From Desulforhabdus amnigena (GTDB lineage: Bacteria; Desulfobacterota; Syntrophobacteria; Syntrophobacterales; Syntrophobacteraceae), in contig NZ_BSDR01000001.1 of NCBI RefSeq assembly GCF_027925305.1, forward strand, positions 2,569,001-2,633,000: a stretch of 64,000 nt of DNA, in the 5' to 3' direction. The position numbers were made by a program, and so were the translations under genes. Below the pieces are notes generated by a model that was not told where the DNA came from, searched no databases, and saw only the letters and a program-made list of their open reading frames with translations. Positions 27,535 through 36,243 of this stretch are shown here, piece after piece (positions within the stretch are counted from its first letter, which is position 1; each line of letters opens with the position of its first letter).

Positions 27535-28197
27535 ATGAAAAAGAGCCGAATACCTACTGTTTTCATCATGCTTCTTATCATGATTTTCATGTCACAGGCA
27601 AGCTGGGCAGCCAGGGCATATATCACCGATTCCGCACCCGTTCCTCTGCGTTCAGCTCCCAACAAGCAGAAAAAAGCCATCGCCACCCTTCCGCCCGGCA
27701 CCAGTGTAGAGGTTTTAAAAGCACCCGAATGGACCATGGTGCGCTATACTCCGGAATCCGGCGACCCAAAGAATGGCTGGGTTCCAACTTCATCCATCGG
27801 GTCGCGCCCCCCCGAGGAAACGCTCACTAAAGAGTTGGAAGCAGAAAACTCCGCCCTCAAAGAAAAACTGGCAAACCTTGAACGTGAGAAAAACGAGTTG
27901 ACCCAGAAGCAAAATGAACTGAGTGAAAAGTTGGGCAAACTGACAGGCTCTTACGAATCACTCAAGAACGGTTCTGCAGATTACCTGAAACTCAAGCAGG
28001 AATACGATTCGGCCAAATCGACTCTGAGTTCTGCCCAGGAAAACATTCAAACACTCATGCAGGAGAATGAAAACCTGAAGCTTTCTCAGAAGATCAAATG
28101 GTTTGGGGCCGGGGGGCTGGTGCTCGTTTTAGGCTGGTTTATCGGATGGATCACCGGGCGCCAAGGCAAAAAGCGCCGTTCCAGCTATTTTTTTTAA
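27535..28197 (+). CDS. Secreted SH3-domain protein with coiled coil and C-terminal membrane anchor (TIGR04211-like)
   Basis: The 220-residue protein has a signal peptide (about 1-26, ending SQASWA), a bacterial SH3 domain (about 30-95, AYITDSAPVPLRSAPNKQKK to GWVPTSSI), a coiled coil (about 100-185, rich in Glu, Lys and Leu), a single membrane helix (about 190-210) and a basic tail. This order matches the TIGR04211 family of envelope proteins found across proteobacteria, whose role is unknown. ATG 27535 is used because the signal peptide begins there; no strong ribosome-binding site precedes it. Confidence 0.85.
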   Translation: MKKSRIPTVFIMLLIMIFMSQASWAARAYITDSAPVPLRSAPNKQKKAIATLPPGTSVEVLKAPEWTMVRYTPESGDPKNGWVPTSSIGSRPPEETLTKELEAENSALKEKLANLEREKNELTQKQNELSEKLGKLTGSYESLKNGSADYLKLKQEYDSAKSTLSSAQENIQTLMQENENLKLSQKIKWFGAGGLVLVLGWFIGWITGRQGKKRRSSYFF

Positions 28198-28315
28198 ACA
28201 TATTAGATATTTAATATAATTTTACTTTCTCTTTTCGATGAAACTTCAAACTCGAAAGGTTATATTGACAGCCGTTCACCCCCTATGCTATTGACTGAAT
28301 GGATTTCATGAAAAG

Positions 28316-28392
28316 GCCCCCGTAGCTCAGGTGGATAGAGCACAAGATTCCTAATCTTGGTGCCACAGGTTCGAATCCTGTCGGGGGCACCA
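28316..28392 (+). tRNA. tRNA-Arg (anticodon CCT)
   Basis: Acceptor GCCCCCG (28316-28322) pairs with CGGGGGC (28382-28388). The anticodon loop TTCCTAA between CAAGA and TCTTG has anticodon CCT. The T-arm reads ACAGGTTCGAATCCTGT. Discriminator A and an encoded CCA follow (28389-28392). It stands alone. The accessory, repeat-rich region starts right after it; tRNA genes are common integration sites, but no attachment-site repeat or integrase gene is seen. Confidence 0.97.
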
Positions 28393-28892
28393 CCTTAAAC
28401 ACAATGCCTACGGGAACTTATGAGAAATCTTAAGTTCCTTTTTTGTGCTCTTCAACCCTTGCGTGCATCACCCTGAAAAGATGTAACGTACATCACGCTC
28501 TACAGCTCGTTCTCGTAACTGGACAGTGGGAAATTCTATGTAAGTGATTGATTTTACAAGATTCCACTTTGACACTACGGCAGAAGTAGCCACTGATTGT
28601 TTGCCTTTAAAATCGGCAAGTTACGCTCTGGGCAGGCCAAGCTTCGAAGGTTTTCGTGTAGAATCGTATACTCAATGACACAGGGATGTAGGGTGCGTTG
28701 AATGGAATGAAACGCAACAAAAGTATTGCCCCCTCGAAAGATGGTATGACATGATGTCGTGTTTCGCGGGCTCAACGCGACCTAAGAGCCTATCCAAAAA
28801 CCTACCTCGGCAGCGGACACCCCCCTTGGTCCCCCCTCAAGGGGGGACCAAGGGGGGTGTCGCAAAGTCCACAGGTGGTTTCTGGATAGGTT
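28393..28892. other. Gene-free region after tRNA-Arg, with an R1 repeat
   Basis: No credible gene. It holds an R1 element at 28785-28894. The segment 28690-28735 (GGGTGCGTTGAATGGAATGAAACGC) resembles a dispersed repeat type known from several deltaproteobacterial genomes. The rest shows no motif. Confidence 0.5.
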
Positions 28893-28894
28893 CT
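28785..28894 (+). repeat. Repeat R1, copy 2
   Basis: Begins AGAGCCTATCCAAAAACC and ends GGATAGGTTCT, an inverted pair. The centre holds CCCCCTTGGTCCCCC facing GGGGGACCAAGGGGGG, a long perfect hairpin. Its right boundary coincides with the stop codon of the small minus-strand frame at 28893-29039. Confidence 0.88.
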
Positions 28895-29039
28895 AAGACT
28901 GCTCTTCGGCAAGGATCGGATTCGACACTTCCCGGACGCCTGGGTACAGTGCGGACGCTTCGTTGGCCGCAATAAGGTGGAAGCCCGCGAAGCCCGATAA
29001 GAAAAGAACACAAATAAGGATTTGAATCCTGAGCTTCAT
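28893..29039 (-). pseudogene. Possible remnant of a small exported protein, cut by R1
   Basis: On the minus strand ATG 29039 opens a 48-residue frame starting MKLRIQILICVLFLSGFAGF, a good signal-peptide-like N-terminus with an Ala-containing cleavage region near residue 30. The frame ends at TAG exactly at the border of the R1 element, so the repeat may have truncated a longer gene. No strong ribosome-binding site (only GGAA) and no family is recognised. It could also be a chance frame. Confidence 0.3.
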
Positions 29040-29064
29040 GCAAGAAATCGTTCCAGGTTATGAA

Positions 29065-29094
29065 CAAAACGAAAAGAGGGGACACATGTCCCCC
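29065..29094 (-). terminator. Probable terminator of the PHP-domain gene
   Basis: On the minus strand GGGGACA and TGTCCCC (29093-29078) form a hairpin followed by TCTTTTCGTTTT. It begins about 40 bases after the stop of the PHP-domain gene. The loop is very small, so the inner pair probably opens. Confidence 0.55.
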
Positions 29095-29134
29095 CTCCAG
29101 GTGTCTCAGAAGAAAACCTTGCTTCGAGACGACA

Positions 29135-30892
29135 TCATTTCACGTAGACGAAGATCGGGTTGGAGTAGAACCAGAGGTCGTTCCATGCTTCTTGAGCAGC
29201 GGAGATTTTGCGGACCCCATTAGCATCCTTATCTAATGTGACCAGAGCATCCGGCAGCGGGTTGCCGGCCTCATCGGTCTCATGGGGAGTATTCACCGGC
29301 ACGTTTGTTCCGCGGAGCCGGAAGTACATGCTGTCGTCAAGATCCTTGATCCGATAACTGATCACGTTGTAGCCTTGGCGATCGGTGCGCCAGTCGTCAG
29401 CTGTGAAGGTGGCAATGACCTTGGTTGTTTCATTGGTGGCTTTTGTGTAGTCCGGGCTGGACGAATCGACTTTACCTGTGATTTTGCCGGCGATGAGGTC
29501 GATGTGATCCACCACGGGGGCCGGACAAGATGTAACGAAAGTGCCGTCGGCTACGCAGTTGTTGGTCGAGGGGCTTTTGAATTTGATGGTGAGAACCAGT
29601 GGCTCTCTGGACTGGTACCGGTCTTTGATACGGAGGGTGCCGCCCATGGAGGCCAGCTCCATGCGGCTCTGGGCGCTGAATTCGAGGTGGTCGATCAAGT
29701 CACCGTGCACGAAATAAGCATCACCCGACCTCAGGCCGTCGGCGATCTCGTCGGGATCGTGCTCGCCGTTCCGATTTTTGTCAATGACATGAACATAGGT
29801 CTTTTGATATTCGCCGGGATAGAAATCATCACCGCCTGCCGTCCAATGGGTGTGATAGTCGGAATTTGCGTAGTTGAACCAGTGCCGTCCTTCTCCCAGC
29901 AGGGCATCCCACAGACCGCCCACCTTGGCCGTATAGTAGCCAACGCCACCGTAGGTGCCGCCGAAATCACTGGAGGTGCAAACGCCGTCCACGCAGGTGA
30001 CCTTATTTCCGAGACCGCGGAAATCGTTGACCTGATGCCCCGGAGCGCCTTCAAAGCCAAAGCAGACGTCCGGAGCGGTGTTGTTGAAATCGCGAAAATG
30101 CTCGATGTTATATCCGCCGTCGCTTGAACCGGTCTTGAACACACCGGCCCGTTCGATATGGGCGAAAATGATCCAGCCATTGTCAATCGTTCCGGCCTTG
30201 TATTGTTCCTCCATCCATTTACAAGCTGCAACAGCGTCTGCGTGACGGTCCGAGCCAAGAGGTTTTGTTGCCTGTGTGTCGGGGTCTCGTCCATTTTGCT
30301 TGGCCAGAATCCCGTAGGGAGTGACCTCGCCGGTGCGGCTCTTGTCCGTATCGCTCTTGTCGAACTGATACTCGAAAGCACTGATCGCGCCGGCATCCTT
30401 GGCGACGATAGCCGTGCTGCAATGTTCGTGGCCAGGAACATTCCACTCGAGGCCGGAGAAGATCCTCTTGTCAGGATAGAGCGCCCGAGCATCCAAAATG
30501 TCGGGAAAAACGAAGTCTCTCAGGCTCTGCCAGCGCCACATGTTGCCGGATGCTGCGTTATCGCCCAGAATTGGGTTGACCGGGTACTTCGTGGTATCGA
30601 GCCACTTGACACCATCGCCGTCCCGGTTCCGGCTCCCGCCGTGCTCGGAATTGGCCCACCAGTCCAAACCGAACTCATTGTCTTTCTCCATCACGAAGTC
30701 AAAGCTGGTGCTGCCGTCAGTGTAAAGCGTATGCTGATGAAAATCGCCTGCCAGCCACCTTTCTGCAGGCTTTGGACAATGCTTGGCCGACGCCGGACTC
30801 AGCCCGCCGCAGAGCAGCGAGAAGGCCGCTGTTACGGCAGCAACCTTCGCGAAGGACGTCGTAGCTTTCTTTAACCAAGGACTACCAATCAT
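29135..30892 (-). CDS. Secreted PHP-domain metallohydrolase (DUF3604-like)
   Basis: The 585-residue protein has a signal peptide (1-36, ending PASA). A polymerase-histidinol-phosphatase (PHP) fold follows: GDFHQHTLYTDG with His52, His54 and Asp59, then ANSEHGG with Glu83 and His84, and later IIFAHIERAG and NYANSDYHTHW. These are metal ligands of a two- or three-metal hydrolase. A short loop, DKNRNGEHDPDE, looks like a calcium-binding EF-hand. Related proteins are often annotated DUF3604. The substrate is unknown. GGGAGGAATG lies before ATG 30892. It stands alone between a terminator and a repeat-bearing gap. Confidence 0.82.
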   Translation of the reverse strand: MIGSPWLKKATTSFAKVAAVTAAFSLLCGGLSPASAKHCPKPAERWLAGDFHQHTLYTDGSTSFDFVMEKDNEFGLDWWANSEHGGSRNRDGDGVKWLDTTKYPVNPILGDNAASGNMWRWQSLRDFVFPDILDARALYPDKRIFSGLEWNVPGHEHCSTAIVAKDAGAISAFEYQFDKSDTDKSRTGEVTPYGILAKQNGRDPDTQATKPLGSDRHADAVAACKWMEEQYKAGTIDNGWIIFAHIERAGVFKTGSSDGGYNIEHFRDFNNTAPDVCFGFEGAPGHQVNDFRGLGNKVTCVDGVCTSSDFGGTYGGVGYYTAKVGGLWDALLGEGRHWFNYANSDYHTHWTAGGDDFYPGEYQKTYVHVIDKNRNGEHDPDEIADGLRSGDAYFVHGDLIDHLEFSAQSRMELASMGGTLRIKDRYQSREPLVLTIKFKSPSTNNCVADGTFVTSCPAPVVDHIDLIAGKITGKVDSSSPDYTKATNETTKVIATFTADDWRTDRQGYNVISYRIKDLDDSMYFRLRGTNVPVNTPHETDEAGNPLPDALVTLDKDANGVRKISAAQEAWNDLWFYSNPIFVYVK

Positions 30893-31517
30893 TTTTCATT
30901 CCTCCCTAGTGTGATTAGAACCGGCCATGGAAAAACTGATACCCATCTCGTGCGGACGATCCATCAGGTAGTGCCGCACCTCCAATGTTCATAGCGATGC
31001 CAGTATGCAGGCGAATGAAGGCCATTTAATGTCAGATTCGTGTCGTTTGCGTATCAAAAGGCGTTCGCGCTGGGGACGGATGCGAAACCTCATGAAGCTA
31101 GCGTCGGGATCATGGGCAAGTTTTTCCTTAGAAATTATCTCAAAACGGTCCGAATACCCTTGATCGTCATTCCGATGGAAACCGGAATCCAGGCATTCTC
31201 GATAGAGCTGGACCCTGGCTTCCGCCAGGGTGACGGTATGAACGAATTTTGAGATAATTTTTTAATAAAAAGGAGTGAAGTAAAAGGAATTTGAGGGGAC
31301 GGGGAAAGGCTGGTCTATTTTCAACCGCCATGGCGGCCGATTTTCTCACCGCCCATTTGGGACTATTTTCCCGGCGTCGTTGGGTTCTGTTGACATTTGA
31401 TTAAAGTTCAACATTTTCAAATAGATGCTTGATCTGCCTCGAAGCGGTCCTTGCCGGTGCAATGCCTTATGGATTCGGCCTCTACGAGAACGTTTCGATC
31501 TGAAATGCCAACAGCGC
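30893..31517. other. Gene-free region upstream of the PHP gene
   Basis: This gap lies between the PHP-domain gene start and the alpha-glucan phosphorylase stop. Both genes are on the minus strand. The PHP promoter should lie at 30893-31000. An inverted-repeat element occupies 31132-31260. The segment 31300-31517 shows no gene, motif or repeat that could be matched in this window. Confidence 0.5.
31132..31260. repeat. Inverted-repeat element, single copy
   Basis: The ends are AAATTATCTCAAAA (31132-31145) and TTTTGAGATAATTT (31247-31260), a perfect inverted pair. The inner part CGTCATTCCGATGGAAACCG resembles a repeat class widespread in bacterial genomes. Only one copy occurs in this window. 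Confidence 0.7.
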
Positions 31518-34043
31518 CTAGTGCTGCCAGAGAATGTAGGGGGCTTCGAGTGGAATTGCGGCATCCGGCCCCTTTGGGATCACTCGTGCCGTGTAGTCCA
31601 TGACTGAACCCACGGCAGGCACCCGAGCATGATACACATAGCCGTGAGCGCCGCTCAGCTGCCGCCCTCGCTCCATTTCCCGCCGCACTGGACGATCGTC
31701 CTGATTCCCATCGGCGTAAATCTCTACACACACTGCATTCGGGTCAAGATCGCCAAGATAAACCTGAACCTCAAAACGGAATTGCTTCTCGTCCGTCTCG
31801 ACAGTCACTGTGCCAAACCGAACCTGCAGCCAGTTCTGTTCAAGGGTTCGCTGCCAGTCTACAATCCTGGCGCCCAACCGTCCTTTTTCAGAAGCACGCG
31901 ATTGATAGGCTGCAGCACTTGGCAGGTAGTATTTTTCAGTGTATTCGCGCACCACGCGGTTGGCGGAAAAACGCCCTGTGAGCCGCGCCATGCTTTCGCG
32001 CATGTGCGAAATCCATTCTGCCGGTATGCCGTCGTGGTTTCGCATGTAGAACATGGGGATCACTTCCTGTTCCAACAGGGTGTACAACTGGTCCGCTTCA
32101 AATGCGTCCCAGCCGGGGTCATCGTCATGCTCCATTCCATCGCCCAGCGCCCAACCGACCTCGGGAGTGTAAGCTTCCGCCCACCAGCCATCGAGTTCGG
32201 AGAGGTTGAGACCTCCATTCACGAGGACCTTCATACCGCTTGTGCCGCATGCTTCCCAGGGGCGGCGCGGTGTATTGAGCCAGAGATCCACCCCCTGTAC
32301 CAACTGCTGAGTGAGTTCCATGTCGTAATCGCTCAGAAAGATCACGTGCGAACGCACTTCCTGCCTGCAAATGAAGTTCATCCAGTCTTCAATCATGGCC
32401 TGCCCCGATGCGTCGTCCGGATGGGCCTTTCCGGCGATGGCGAGCTGCACAGGACGCTGTGGGTCGGTCAGGATGCGAATCAACCGCGCCGGATCATGGA
32501 GCAACAGGTTCGGTCGCTTGTATGCGACAAACCTGCGTGCAAAGCCCATGGTCAAAATGTCCGGGTCGAAAATCCGGCGCGCCCGAGCGATTTCTTCGGG
32601 CGCTGCCCCCCGCTCGGCCAGTTGCCTCGACAGACGATTTCGCACGTTTTCCACAAAGATTTGGCGAGCCTGCGAACGCATCTGCCAGAGATCAACATCC
32701 GAAACGCTTCGAAGGTCCGTTTCCAGTGTCTCCATCTCACCGAGCCAGCGTTCTTTTCCACAAGCATTGGTCCACAAAAGGTCGGCCATGGCTGAATCCC
32801 AGGTCGCCACATGGATACCGTTGGTCACATGTCCGATCGGTACCTCCTTTTCCGGCCAGCGAGGAAATAGAGGCTGGAAAATGCGCCGGCTCACCTGCCC
32901 GTGGAGGCGGCTCACTCCGTTGACCGCGCCACTGCCTCTAACCGCTAGATAGGCCATGTTGAACGGCTCGAGGGAATCGTTCGAATTCGCACGGCCCAGA
33001 GCGAGCAGTTTATCAATGGAAATGCCGAGCCGCTGCTGGGCGTAAGCACCGAGGTATTGTTCCATAAGGGCTGGAGGAAAGAGATCGAACCCGGCGGCTA
33101 CGGGCGTATGAGTAGTGAAAAGGTTGCCTGGACGCACGGCGGCAAGAGCGATGTCGAACGGCTGATCGTTTTCCTCCATGAAACACCGGGCGCGCTCGAG
33201 TACGGCGAAGGCGGCATGTCCTTCATTGAGATGACAAACCTCCGGTCGAATTCCGAGTGTTTGAAGAAGCCGCCAGCCACCGATGCCGAGCACGAGTTCC
33301 TGTTTGAGCCGCAGTTCCGGCCCGCCACCGTACAGTTCTCCGGTAATGCCCCGATGTACGGGAGGATTGGCCGGATCGTTGGTATCGAGCAGGTAGAGTG
33401 TGAGCTGTCCCACTCGTGCCTGCCATGCCCTCAGCCACACCTTGGAACCCGGCAAGGAAATCTCGATCCGCACCCACTCCCCCGCTTTATCCCGAACAGG
33501 TAAAATGGGCAATTGCGACGGATCATTGTAGGGATATAGTGCCTGCTGCTTTCCGTTCCGGTCGATCATCTGACGGAAATAGCCCTGCTGGTAAAGCAGC
33601 CCGACGCCGACCAGCGGGATCCCCAGACAACTGGCGGCCTTGAATTGGTCTCCCGCTACATTGCCCAGCCCTCCCGAGTAGATAGGCAGGGCCTCACTCA
33701 GCATGAACTCCATGCTGAAATATGCGATGGAAGTCAAGGGAGCGTTCGGATACATCCGTTCAAACCATCGGGACCGGTCTTTATCCTGCCGTCTAGCTTC
33801 CAATGTCGCCTCTATCTTTCGGAGGTAATTTGAATCTTTGGCCAAATGTTGAAGCCGGGCCCGTGATGCTGTTAGCAGCACAAGCCACGGATTTCGGGTC
33901 AGAGACCAGAGTTCCGGCTCCAGTTCACTCCATAGCTCATCAAAGGAGTGATCCCACGACCAATGTAGATCCAGAGCGATTTCAGCGAGGGGCTCCATCC
34001 CTTCGACCTGAATTCCGGGAAACAGAAGATCTAAACGCTCCAT
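31518..34043 (-). CDS. glgP: Alpha-glucan (glycogen/maltodextrin) phosphorylase, DUF3417 type
   Basis: The enzyme releases glucose 1-phosphate from alpha-1,4-glucans with PLP as cofactor (GT35). The 841-residue protein belongs to the DUF3417-containing subfamily: IALDLHWSWDHSFDELWSEL at the N-terminus, then FSMEFMLSEALPIYSGGLGN, HLNEGHAAFAVLER, and GTSGMKVLVNGGLNLSELDG, in which the lysine should carry PLP. The C-terminal extension (about 740-841) has beta-rich sequence and may be a carbohydrate-binding region. No other glycogen gene is nearby. The start is ATG 34043, with AAAGGATACCCC upstream. Confidence 0.92.
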   Translation of the reverse strand: MERLDLLFPGIQVEGMEPLAEIALDLHWSWDHSFDELWSELEPELWSLTRNPWLVLLTASRARLQHLAKDSNYLRKIEATLEARRQDKDRSRWFERMYPNAPLTSIAYFSMEFMLSEALPIYSGGLGNVAGDQFKAASCLGIPLVGVGLLYQQGYFRQMIDRNGKQQALYPYNDPSQLPILPVRDKAGEWVRIEISLPGSKVWLRAWQARVGQLTLYLLDTNDPANPPVHRGITGELYGGGPELRLKQELVLGIGGWRLLQTLGIRPEVCHLNEGHAAFAVLERARCFMEENDQPFDIALAAVRPGNLFTTHTPVAAGFDLFPPALMEQYLGAYAQQRLGISIDKLLALGRANSNDSLEPFNMAYLAVRGSGAVNGVSRLHGQVSRRIFQPLFPRWPEKEVPIGHVTNGIHVATWDSAMADLLWTNACGKERWLGEMETLETDLRSVSDVDLWQMRSQARQIFVENVRNRLSRQLAERGAAPEEIARARRIFDPDILTMGFARRFVAYKRPNLLLHDPARLIRILTDPQRPVQLAIAGKAHPDDASGQAMIEDWMNFICRQEVRSHVIFLSDYDMELTQQLVQGVDLWLNTPRRPWEACGTSGMKVLVNGGLNLSELDGWWAEAYTPEVGWALGDGMEHDDDPGWDAFEADQLYTLLEQEVIPMFYMRNHDGIPAEWISHMRESMARLTGRFSANRVVREYTEKYYLPSAAAYQSRASEKGRLGARIVDWQRTLEQNWLQVRFGTVTVETDEKQFRFEVQVYLGDLDPNAVCVEIYADGNQDDRPVRREMERGRQLSGAHGYVYHARVPAVGSVMDYTARVIPKGPDAAIPLEAPYILWQH

Positions 34044-34528
34044 AGCTGGGGTATCCTTTCGTAGAAGTCAAACGGAAAAACTGGGGGTGCACGTAGAAAT
34101 TGTCAAACTACATTAAAATGCTATAGTCGAACGATGTTGAAATCCACATTTTTGGCAATAGCTGTTTCCCGATGGCAAGCCGATCCATCGATGCGAAATG
34201 TAAGATTTCTACGTCTTCTAAGGGAATTGGCGGATTCTAACATCCCGTTTATTCACCACGGAGACACGGAGGGCACGGAGAAAATTTTGGAATTCTTATG
34301 GGATTCCTCCGTGATCTCTGTGCTTGCGTGGTAAAATAAAAGTTTTAAGAGCGGCTCACTCCCTAACTACATATGATTTTTCCTGATTGTTGTGTAGAAA
34401 GAAAAACGTTTTTTTCCAGTCGGTAAGGCAGTTACTTCATCGGCAAACCGCTCATTCCAACCTCGGGGTATTGGAATAAATCTTTGGCCTCATCGAACGA
34501 TTCGGTTCAATTGCAAGAGGTACAGAAA
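34044..34528. other. Gene-free region with an inverted R3 repeat
   Basis: About 485 bp between divergent genes. R3 copy 2 fills 34229-34360. The segment next to glgP (34044-34200) should carry its promoter and the segment 34370-34528 that of the membrane protein. No other element is recognised. Confidence 0.5.
34229..34360 (-). repeat. Repeat R3, copy 2 (inverted)
   Basis: Read on the minus strand it begins GAGCCGCTCTTAAAAC and contains ATCACGGAGGAATCCCATAA, ending in CTCCGTGTCTCCGTGGTG and CGGGATGTTAGAATCCGCCA, matching copy 1 at 21236-21365 closely. Confidence 0.85.
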
Positions 34529-35188
34529 ATGAGAGAAATTATCGCATTGAGCGTCTTTTTGATTTTGACGGGACTGGTCATTTTCCTTGTCCTGAAAAAG
34601 CACATCGGCAATGGTCTCACTGCCATTTTATTGGCTTTCGCACTGATTTCCGGCTGGAGCATCGCCAACCATGACTGGATGCGGAACGTCCGGTGGGAGG
34701 TCCCGGGCATCCAGCCTTTTGAAGACAAGGTCCAAAGCATCAAGCGGGAAGCGATCTCGGCCATTGAAGAGGAATCCAATGCTCGCCGCAAAGCTCTTGC
34801 GGCTATGATTGAAGATGTGAAAAGCGCTTCCCAAAACCTGGAAGAGAAGAAAAAGATGGATGAAACGCTCATACAAGCTGCAAAGAAGCTGGATGACGGG
34901 CTGAAAGTTCAGGAACAGCGCATGAGGGAACTTCAGGGGCTTGCAGAGAATACGAAGGAGCAGATGATCGCCGTTCACGATGCGACGGCCAACCTCGCCC
35001 TCGTGCTCACCCGCCTCATTTACTTGCAGCTCGAAACGAAGGGAGAACCGGGAAACGAGAGGGAAATGAGAGTGAAGCAAGAGATCCTGGACAGTCTGGA
35101 TCATGTGGTCGGCATGGCCATCCCCAATCCGGAGGAGCGCGAAAAATTCATCTCAGAAGTGAAGAATTTGGTTCCCGCTCCACAATGA
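34529..35188 (+). CDS. Membrane-anchored coiled-coil protein, unknown function
   Basis: The 219-residue protein begins MREIIALSVFLILTGLVIFL and has two membrane helices (about 3-22 and 28-48). A long charged region follows that is predicted coiled coil (about 60-170, for example KREAISAIEEESNARRKALAAM and LDDGLKVQEQRMRELQGLAE). The tail ends PEEREKFISEVKNLVPAPQ. ATG 34529 has GAGG eight bases upstream. It resembles no named family that I can identify. An R4 repeat follows at once, and the next gene is on the other strand, so it is probably a single transcription unit. Confidence 0.7.
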   Translation: MREIIALSVFLILTGLVIFLVLKKHIGNGLTAILLAFALISGWSIANHDWMRNVRWEVPGIQPFEDKVQSIKREAISAIEEESNARRKALAAMIEDVKSASQNLEEKKKMDETLIQAAKKLDDGLKVQEQRMRELQGLAENTKEQMIAVHDATANLALVLTRLIYLQLETKGEPGNEREMRVKQEILDSLDHVVGMAIPNPEEREKFISEVKNLVPAPQ

Positions 35189-35296
35189 AACAGTCACAAC
35201 AAAAAATGAAAAAAGGCAAAGAGATGCAAGGTGATAGGGAAAGAGGGAAACGCCCTTGAAAAGCGATGTCATCATGAGGCGTGAGCCTTCTTTCAT
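35188..35296 (+). repeat. Repeat R4, copy 2
   Basis: Starts AAACAGTCACAAC and runs through GCAAAGAGATGCAAGG, AGGGAAAGAGGGAAACGCCC, CTTGAAAAGCGATGTCATCA and TGAGCCTTCTTTCATA. It follows the membrane protein's stop directly. Comparable copies lie at 13469, 41033 and 62390. Confidence 0.78.
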
Positions 35297-35316
35297 AAAA
35301 TTTATATGAACAGCCG

Positions 35317-36051
35317 TCATTTCAGCAGAGGAACAATATCTCCCGCCTTGCCGATAAGACTCAAGTGATAGGCAGCCGTGTAAGGGGTCGGCTCCAGATT
35401 GATCTCCACCACCATGGCTCCCGCATTCTTGGCCTGCATTCCCATGGAAGCCGCCGGCTGCACCGTCCCTGAAGTGCCGATCACCATCATCAAATCGCAT
35501 TTTTGCACCGTACTGTACGCCTGATCCAAAATTTTCGGGTCGAGCATTTCCCCGAACCAGACCACATGGGGACGCAAAAGAGATCCACAAGCCTTGCACA
35601 GGGGGAGTTCCGGAAGGGGCACCGTCCGGTCCTCCACCAGGCCGCTGCAACCGGTGCAGCGAAGCCACCAGATATTGCCGTGAAGCTCCAGAATATTTCT
35701 GCTGCCCGCCTTGTGGTGGAGACCGTCGATGTTTTGAGTGATGAGAGTGAAGTGGGGCACTTTCTTTTCGATTTCAGCCAAGGCAAAATGCGCAGCATTG
35801 GGCTTGAGCGGGGCCAGCAGTTCCCTGCGCCAGTTATAAAATTCCCAGACCAGCCTGGGGTCGCGGGCAAAGGCTTCCGGAGTGGCAAGATCTGTTGCCC
35901 GGTACTGCCGCCACAAACCGCCCTCACCCCTGAAAGTCGGGACTCCGGATTCCGCCGAAATGCCGGCACCCGTCAGAACAACGACCCGTTTGGACTGTGC
36001 CAGCTTTTCTTTCACGACACGGATTTTTTCTTCAGCGGACTGTTCGATCAT
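35317..36051 (-). CDS. cobB: NAD-dependent protein deacylase, sirtuin (CobB type)
   Basis: Sirtuins remove acyl groups from lysines using NAD. The 244-residue protein shows VVVLTGAGISAESGVPTFRG, TQNIDGLHHKAGS with the catalytic His, and a zinc site (CTGC and CKAC). WEFYNWRREL provides the Tyr-x-x-Arg pair that in class III sirtuins (human SIRT5, E. coli CobB) binds succinyl or malonyl groups, so desuccinylase activity is plausible. ATG 36051 with AGGAAGGATC upstream fits the family start; the longer frame adds 45 unlike residues. Confidence 0.92.
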   Translation of the reverse strand: MIEQSAEEKIRVVKEKLAQSKRVVVLTGAGISAESGVPTFRGEGGLWRQYRATDLATPEAFARDPRLVWEFYNWRRELLAPLKPNAAHFALAEIEKKVPHFTLITQNIDGLHHKAGSRNILELHGNIWWLRCTGCSGLVEDRTVPLPELPLCKACGSLLRPHVVWFGEMLDPKILDQAYSTVQKCDLMMVIGTSGTVQPAASMGMQAKNAGAMVVEINLEPTPYTAAYHLSLIGKAGDIVPLLK

Positions 36052-36243
36052 GACCGATCCTTCCTGTTCGAAGGTGAGAAAAAGAGGGCAAAAAACGCGG
36101 AGAGAAATCTCTTCGAGGCTGCAGAAAGCGATTGCAGCCTCGAAGAGGCGACTGTGGAAGAGAGCGGCCGCCCCTTCCCCTCCCATTTACAGGGAAAGAA
36201 GACAAAAAAACTGACGGTTCCAATCGTTATTCATGGGAAGGAA

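Noticed and set aside
28316-28392. tRNA-Arg as the attachment site of an integrated island
   Set aside because: The accessory region starts here, but no integrase and no repeated tRNA 3' end is found downstream within the window.
28785-28894. R1 as an intrinsic terminator
   Set aside because: The hairpin is strong, but it occurs in the same form at unrelated positions and with no T-tract, and it splits an R5 copy, so a mobile repeat is the better explanation.
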